From assembly GCA_003135055.1 (NCBI GenBank), contig PLDF01000435.1, forward strand, positions 1-34,323: 34,323 nucleotides of DNA. The letters run 5' to 3'. Source of the DNA: Bryobacterales bacterium (lineage in GTDB: Bacteria; Acidobacteriota; Terriglobia; Bryobacterales; Bryobacteraceae). Under the pieces are notes generated by a model, which worked only from the letters and a program-made list of their open reading frames with translations, made no database searches and was not told the DNA's origin. The translations under genes and the position numbers were made by a program. This document shows, piece after piece, positions 30,936-34,323 of this stretch (position 1 is the stretch's first letter; the number at the start of each line of letters is the position of its first letter).

Positions 30936-33376
30936 TTCCCGTCGCGCGACCAGCTCGGAAATATCCCGTCGTGGGTTTCGGCGATCTGCCGCGGTTTCCC
31001 TCCACCCGAATCGATAACGTAGATGTGGGCCACTCCATCCTGCGCTACCGAGTCAAACGCAATCCAGTTTCCATCCGGAGACCAACGCGGAGCCCCTTGG
31101 CGTTGTTCGAACCGGCTCGTCATCCGCACCAATCCTGAACCATCCGCACGTGCCACCCAGATCTCGTTTGTCTCTCCGGAACGCTCCGATGCGAACGCAA
31201 TCTTGGTTCCGTCGGGAGAAAACTGAGGAGCCACGTCCAGCAGCGACGAGACGATGAATGGCTCCATCCCGCCCCCCATGTGGTAGCGCCAGATATCATA
31301 GTCCAGCAGCCGCCGGGAAAACATCAAGTGGTTGCCCGCGGCCGCGATCGCGGGGGAAGAGACGTTTGGGCCGGAAACCTCGATTCGCTGCGGCGGCCGT
31401 GCCTCATGGACCGCTAACCGCCACAAATAGGTCTGGACGTATGACGCCAGCGAGCCGTCGGAGATCACCGATTCTCCATCGCGGCTCCAGGTCAAACGGT
31501 GAACCACTGAGAGAGACTCGTTACCGATTCGTCGCGGGCTCCCCTGAGGAACGTAAGCCGGGTCCAGGTCCTGGACGTATATATCGCAGGCGCTCAACCC
31601 CGCCCCCCGGCAGGCTGCATAAGCCAGCATGCGTCCATCGCGGGAGATGGCTGGAGCGTGATCGTAAGCAGGCACTTTGGGATTCGTGATCCGCCGCGGC
31701 TCTCCGCCATCTGCCGGCAACAGGAAGATCCCATTCAACTCGCGAGTCCGCGAAGCAACAGCCAGCCATTTCCCATCCGGCGACCAGGACATCGGGCCGA
31801 AAGCCGGAAAGTCCGTCAGCTTCTGCTCCGGTCCGCCCAGCGGAGAGGTTGTGTAAATACCGCGGCGCGGGTTCGGGGCGTCACCGGCGGGCGGGGAACG
31901 CCGATCAGGCGGGCCCCCTCGCACAAACGCGATCCGCTTCCCATCCGGAGACCATTCCGGATACAGATCGGATGCGGGATCGGTAGTGAGCCGCAAGGCG
32001 TTCGTTTCCCCCAGCAGCTTGACATAGATGTCGTAGTTGTCACCCTTCTCGCCGTCCCAACTGAAGGCCACTTGCGTCCCGTCCGGAGAGAAGCTCCCAT
32101 CCAATTGGGAGCCGGGATAGGTAGTCAGCGGTACCACCTTCTGTTGGGCAAACGGCGTTGCCGCCCGTTTGACCAACCACACGCCAGCCGCGCCTATCGC
32201 TACCAACGCCGCCACCACAGGCCAGCGCCACGCGCGTTTGCGGGGACGCTCGACGGGCGCCGATCCGGTAAGCCTGCCCGACTCCGACTCCTCTTTCAAT
32301 TCTTCCAATGCCACATGTAGATCGGCCATCGTCTGGAATCGCTTTGCCGGATCCTTGCGCAGGCAGCGTCCGACGATCCGATCCAGCTCCGCCGGCAATT
32401 CTTCCACGATCTGCCTGACGGGTGTCGGCTCCTGGTTGACGATCGCCCCCAGCATCGAGAGCTTGGTGTCGCCGGCAAACGGCCGCCGTCCCGTCAGCAT
32501 TTCGTACAGCACAATCCCAAACGAAAAGACATCGGAGCGAGCGTCGATCGCCAGTCCCTGCGCCTGCTCCGGCGACATATACGAAACCGTCCCCATGGTC
32601 AGTCCCGGCGTCGTCAATTGGTATTCCGTTTCCGCCTCTTCGGCGTTGCGACCCTTGTTGGATGGGGAAATCTTGGCAAGGCCAAAGTCAAGGATTTTAG
32701 CGTGACCGCGATTCGTGACAAAGATGTTCGCCGGCTTGATATCCCGATGGACGATGCCCTTGGCGTGGGCCGTCTCCAAGGCATCGAGAATCTCCAGGCT
32801 GAGTCCGAGTACCTTCTCGATTGCGAACGATTCGCGGCTGAGGCTCTGCTTGAGCGTCTCTCCTTCCAGACACTCCATGGCGATGAAGGACCTGCCTCCC
32901 TGCTCGCCGACGTCGTAAATCGTGCAGATATTCGGATGATTCAGGGCTGAAGCTGCCTGCGCTTCGCGCTGAAAACGGCCGAGCGCCGCCTCATCTCCGG
33001 CAAACTCGGGAGGAAGGAATTTCAAAGCCACTGCGCGGTGCAGCCGGGTATCCTCAGCCTTGTAGACCACACCCATCCCGCCGCTCCCGATCTTCTCCAC
33101 GATCCGGTAATGCGAAACGGTTTCACCCGTGGCAACCTCCGCCGGGAGGGAACCGCCCGACGAATGCGCGTTCATGGCGCGGGCTGCTAACGCGATGGCC
33201 GGCTCCTCAAGAAAGCCTTCGCTCTTTTGCCGCGCCGCCAACAGCGACCAGACCTCCTGCTCCAGCGCATGGTCGCCTTTGCACGACGTGCGGAGGAACG
33301 ATGCGCGTTGCGCTGCAGGCATATGGGCAACCTCCTCCAGCAATGTCTCAATCCGCTGCCAGCGGTCACGGTCCAT
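30794..33376 (-). CDS. Ser/Thr protein kinase with TolB/WD40-like domain, frameshifted near the end
   Basis: 860 residues. An 85-residue N-terminal helical extension begins MDRDRWQRIETLLEEV, as in kinases that follow TIGR02999-type sigma factors. The kinase domain is at about 90-365: GSGGMGVV (97-104), Lys119 in ALKFLP, IVHRDIKPANIF with Asp212, LDFGLAK with Asp230, YMSPEQAQG. A transmembrane helix near 385-405 (WPVVAALVAIGAAGVWLV) is followed by a propeller with SFSPDGTQVAFS and EWSPDGKRIAFVRG. The ORF ends in a nonsense tail after DGKWIYFTSDR. The true end is in the downstream frame (GGGWEVWRAP). It overlaps the sigma-factor gene by 11 bases, so the sigma factor and kinase are co-translated. 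Confidence 0.9.
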   Translation of the reverse strand: MDRDRWQRIETLLEEVAHMPAAQRASFLRTSCKGDHALEQEVWSLLAARQKSEGFLEEPAIALAARAMNAHSSGGSLPAEVATGETVSHYRIVEKIGSGGMGVVYKAEDTRLHRAVALKFLPPEFAGDEAALGRFQREAQAASALNHPNICTIYDVGEQGGRSFIAMECLEGETLKQSLSRESFAIEKVLGLSLEILDALETAHAKGIVHRDIKPANIFVTNRGHAKILDFGLAKISPSNKGRNAEEAETEYQLTTPGLTMGTVSYMSPEQAQGLAIDARSDVFSFGIVLYEMLTGRRPFAGDTKLSMLGAIVNQEPTPVRQIVEELPAELDRIVGRCLRKDPAKRFQTMADLHVALEELKEESESGRLTGSAPVERPRKRAWRWPVVAALVAIGAAGVWLVKRAATPFAQQKVVPLTTYPGSQLDGSFSPDGTQVAFSWDGEKGDNYDIYVKLLGETNALRLTTDPASDLYPEWSPDGKRIAFVRGGPPDRRSPPAGDAPNPRRGIYTTSPLGGPEQKLTDFPAFGPMSWSPDGKWLAVASRTRELNGIFLLPADGGEPRRITNPKVPAYDHAPAISRDGRMLAYAACRGAGLSACDIYVQDLDPAYVPQGSPRRIGNESLSVVHRLTWSRDGESVISDGSLASYVQTYLWRLAVHEARPPQRIEVSGPNVSSPAIAAAGNHLMFSRRLLDYDIWRYHMGGGMEPFIVSSLLDVAPQFSPDGTKIAFASERSGETNEIWVARADGSGLVRMTSRFEQRQGAPRWSPDGNWIAFDSVAQDGVAHIYVIDSGGGKPRQIAETHDGIFPSWSRDGKWIYFTSDRAGGGRSGARHLPEGRPRDLRQTAEARRSNQPMARLFST

Positions 33377-33971
33377 CGGCCGCCCCTTTCGCCAGCTCGC
33401 GATACAGCCAGGCCTTGGCGTTGTTCCAGTCGCGGATAACCGTAATGGGCGACACTTTGAGCGCTTCGGCCGTTTCCTCCACGCTCAATCCGCCGAAAAA
33501 CCGCAGCTCCACCACTTTCGCTTTGCGGCAGTCGAACTGTTCAAGCGCGTTCAGCGCCTCATCGAGCGCAATCAGGTCCGGATCTCCGGCTACGGCCGGC
33601 AGTTCCGCCTGTTCCAGTGAAACGTGCTGAAATCCCGCTCCCCGCTTCAGATTATTCCGTCGCGCATAGTCGATGAGAATCCTTCGCATAATTTGTGCGG
33701 AGATGGCAAAGAAGTGAGCGCGGTCTTCCCAACGGATTCGCCGTGCGTCCACCAGGCGAAGATACGCTTCATTCACCAGGGCGGTGGTTTGCAGCGTCCG
33801 CTCCCCGTGCTCTCTTCTCATCTGCCGATGAGCAAGCCGATGGAGCTCCTCGTAGACCATAGGCGTAAGCCGGGCCAAGGCAGTCTCGTCTCCCTCGCTC
33901 CACGCCCGAAGAAGCACGCTTACCTCAGAAGATTGCTGTTCTTTCGAGCTATCGCTTGGTTCCATCGGCAC
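33366..33971 (-). CDS. ECF-like RNA polymerase sigma factor (TIGR02999-like)
   Basis: 201 residues. Region 2 is visible in LTPMVYEELHRLAHRQM, TLQTTALVNEAYLRLVD and AHFFAISAQIMRRILIDYAR (about 35-105). Region 4 has ALEQFDCRKAKVVELRFFGG, LSVEETAEALKVSPITV and a final recognition helix RDWNNAKAWLYREL (about 140-195). The Ala-rich helix with HFFAISAQIMRRILIDYARR is the signature of the TIGR02999 group, which in acidobacteria and planctomycetes is often encoded directly before a Ser/Thr kinase. That suggests control by phosphorylation and not by an anti-sigma factor. A GTG start at 33971 with GAGG seven bases upstream is preferred over ATG 33965. The stop overlaps the kinase ATG by 11 bases. Confidence 0.92.
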   Translation of the reverse strand: MPMEPSDSSKEQQSSEVSVLLRAWSEGDETALARLTPMVYEELHRLAHRQMRREHGERTLQTTALVNEAYLRLVDARRIRWEDRAHFFAISAQIMRRILIDYARRNNLKRGAGFQHVSLEQAELPAVAGDPDLIALDEALNALEQFDCRKAKVVELRFFGGLSVEETAEALKVSPITVIRDWNNAKAWLYRELAKGAADGP

Positions 33972-34073
33972 AATTTAGCCTCGGAGACGGATTTCCGAGA
34001 CTCTATGATAGCTCCGCCAGCCCGTTTACGCATAAGTAGACGAAGGAGCTGCCGGTCATCCCGTGCGAACATT

Positions 34074-34323
34074 ATGGCAACATCGACTCTCGCATCAAAC
34101 GGCCTCGTCTTGAGAGCGCGCCGCGACGACGTTTTCTTCTCCGCGATGGCGCTGGTCATCTTGGGGACCGTGTTTCTGGGCTTTGCGCGAAGCTATTACC
34201 TTGCAGGAGTTTTCCACTCGCACCTGCCAAATCTTCTGGTCCACGTCCACGCAGCGGTGTTCTCCGCGTGGATTCTCTTATTCATCGCGCAGACGTCATT
34301 GGTATCCGCCGGGCGTTTGGACT
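34074..34323 (+). CDS. multi-pass membrane protein, N-terminal part (cut by window end)
   Basis: The frame opens at ATG 34074 and is still open at the window edge, with 83 codons visible: MATSTLASNGLVLRARRDDV, then hydrophobic FFSAMALVILGTVFLGFARS (about 21-40), an amphipathic HSHLPNLLVHVHAA, and a second helix VFSAWILLFIAQTSLVSAGR (about 62-81). A His-rich link (VFHSHLPNLLVHVHAAVF) between two helices is common in acidobacterial membrane proteins of unknown function with a DUF2306-like layout. The ATG is chosen as the first in frame. No good Shine-Dalgarno is seen. It is divergent from the sigma-factor gene across a 102-bp gap. Identity is not assured. Confidence 0.6.
   Translation, partial: MATSTLASNGLVLRARRDDVFFSAMALVILGTVFLGFARSYYLAGVFHSHLPNLLVHVHAAVFSAWILLFIAQTSLVSAGRLD

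Overview
The window looks like a chromosomal segment of an acidobacterium, most likely of the Solibacter/Bryobacter type. The basis is gene content, from general knowledge of that group: an 882-residue duplicated FtsX-type permease paired with a PadR regulator, three large Ser/Thr kinases with a transmembrane helix and a TolB/WD40-like sensor, an ECF-like sigma factor translationally overlapping one kinase, and high-GC DNA with short dispersed repeats. No database search was possible, so family names rest on motifs read by eye.

Region 1 (1-5422) is housekeeping on the + strand: the 3' end of an unknown gene with an in-frame duplication, an MsbA-like ABC exporter, a 35-codon hexapeptide-repeat mini-ORF, yicC, gmk, rpoZ and coaBC. 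The yicC-gmk-rpoZ-coaBC order is a widely conserved cluster. Region 2 (5421-7827) is an island: a frameshifted IS1595-type transposase remnant, then a visibly AT-richer, tightly packed set of a 58-aa ORF, an AAA/OLD-like ATPase and a PIN-like nuclease, ending in a frameshifted small ORF. This ATPase-plus-nuclease set is the best candidate for an undescribed defence or toxin system.

Region 3 (7878-14980) carries a family 4 uracil-DNA glycosylase, a LuxR-type regulator with an internal 27-bp repeat, a Crp/Fnr regulator, an M20 peptidase coupled to an EamA transporter, an HtrA-like protease followed by a clear terminator, and a secreted peptidoglycan-binding protein. Region 4 (about 15000-19290, - strand) holds a nuclease-like gene remnant, a ParD antitoxin with a frameshifted ParE toxin, and a PadR/duplicated-permease pair with palindromes over the PadR start. 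Region 5 (19300-24181) has a one-helix mini-protein, a WecE-like sugar aminotransferase, tRNA-Val(CAC), about 1.3 kb of decayed coding fragments and a PQQ-type sugar dehydrogenase.

Region 6 (24290-34323) is a signalling cluster: two divergent kinases, a third kinase with its sigma factor, and the start of a membrane protein. Two of the three kinases are broken by a one-base frameshift in a G/C run, as is parE. This shared signature could be assembly error, real inactivation or phase variation, and it limits confidence in calling these pseudogenes.
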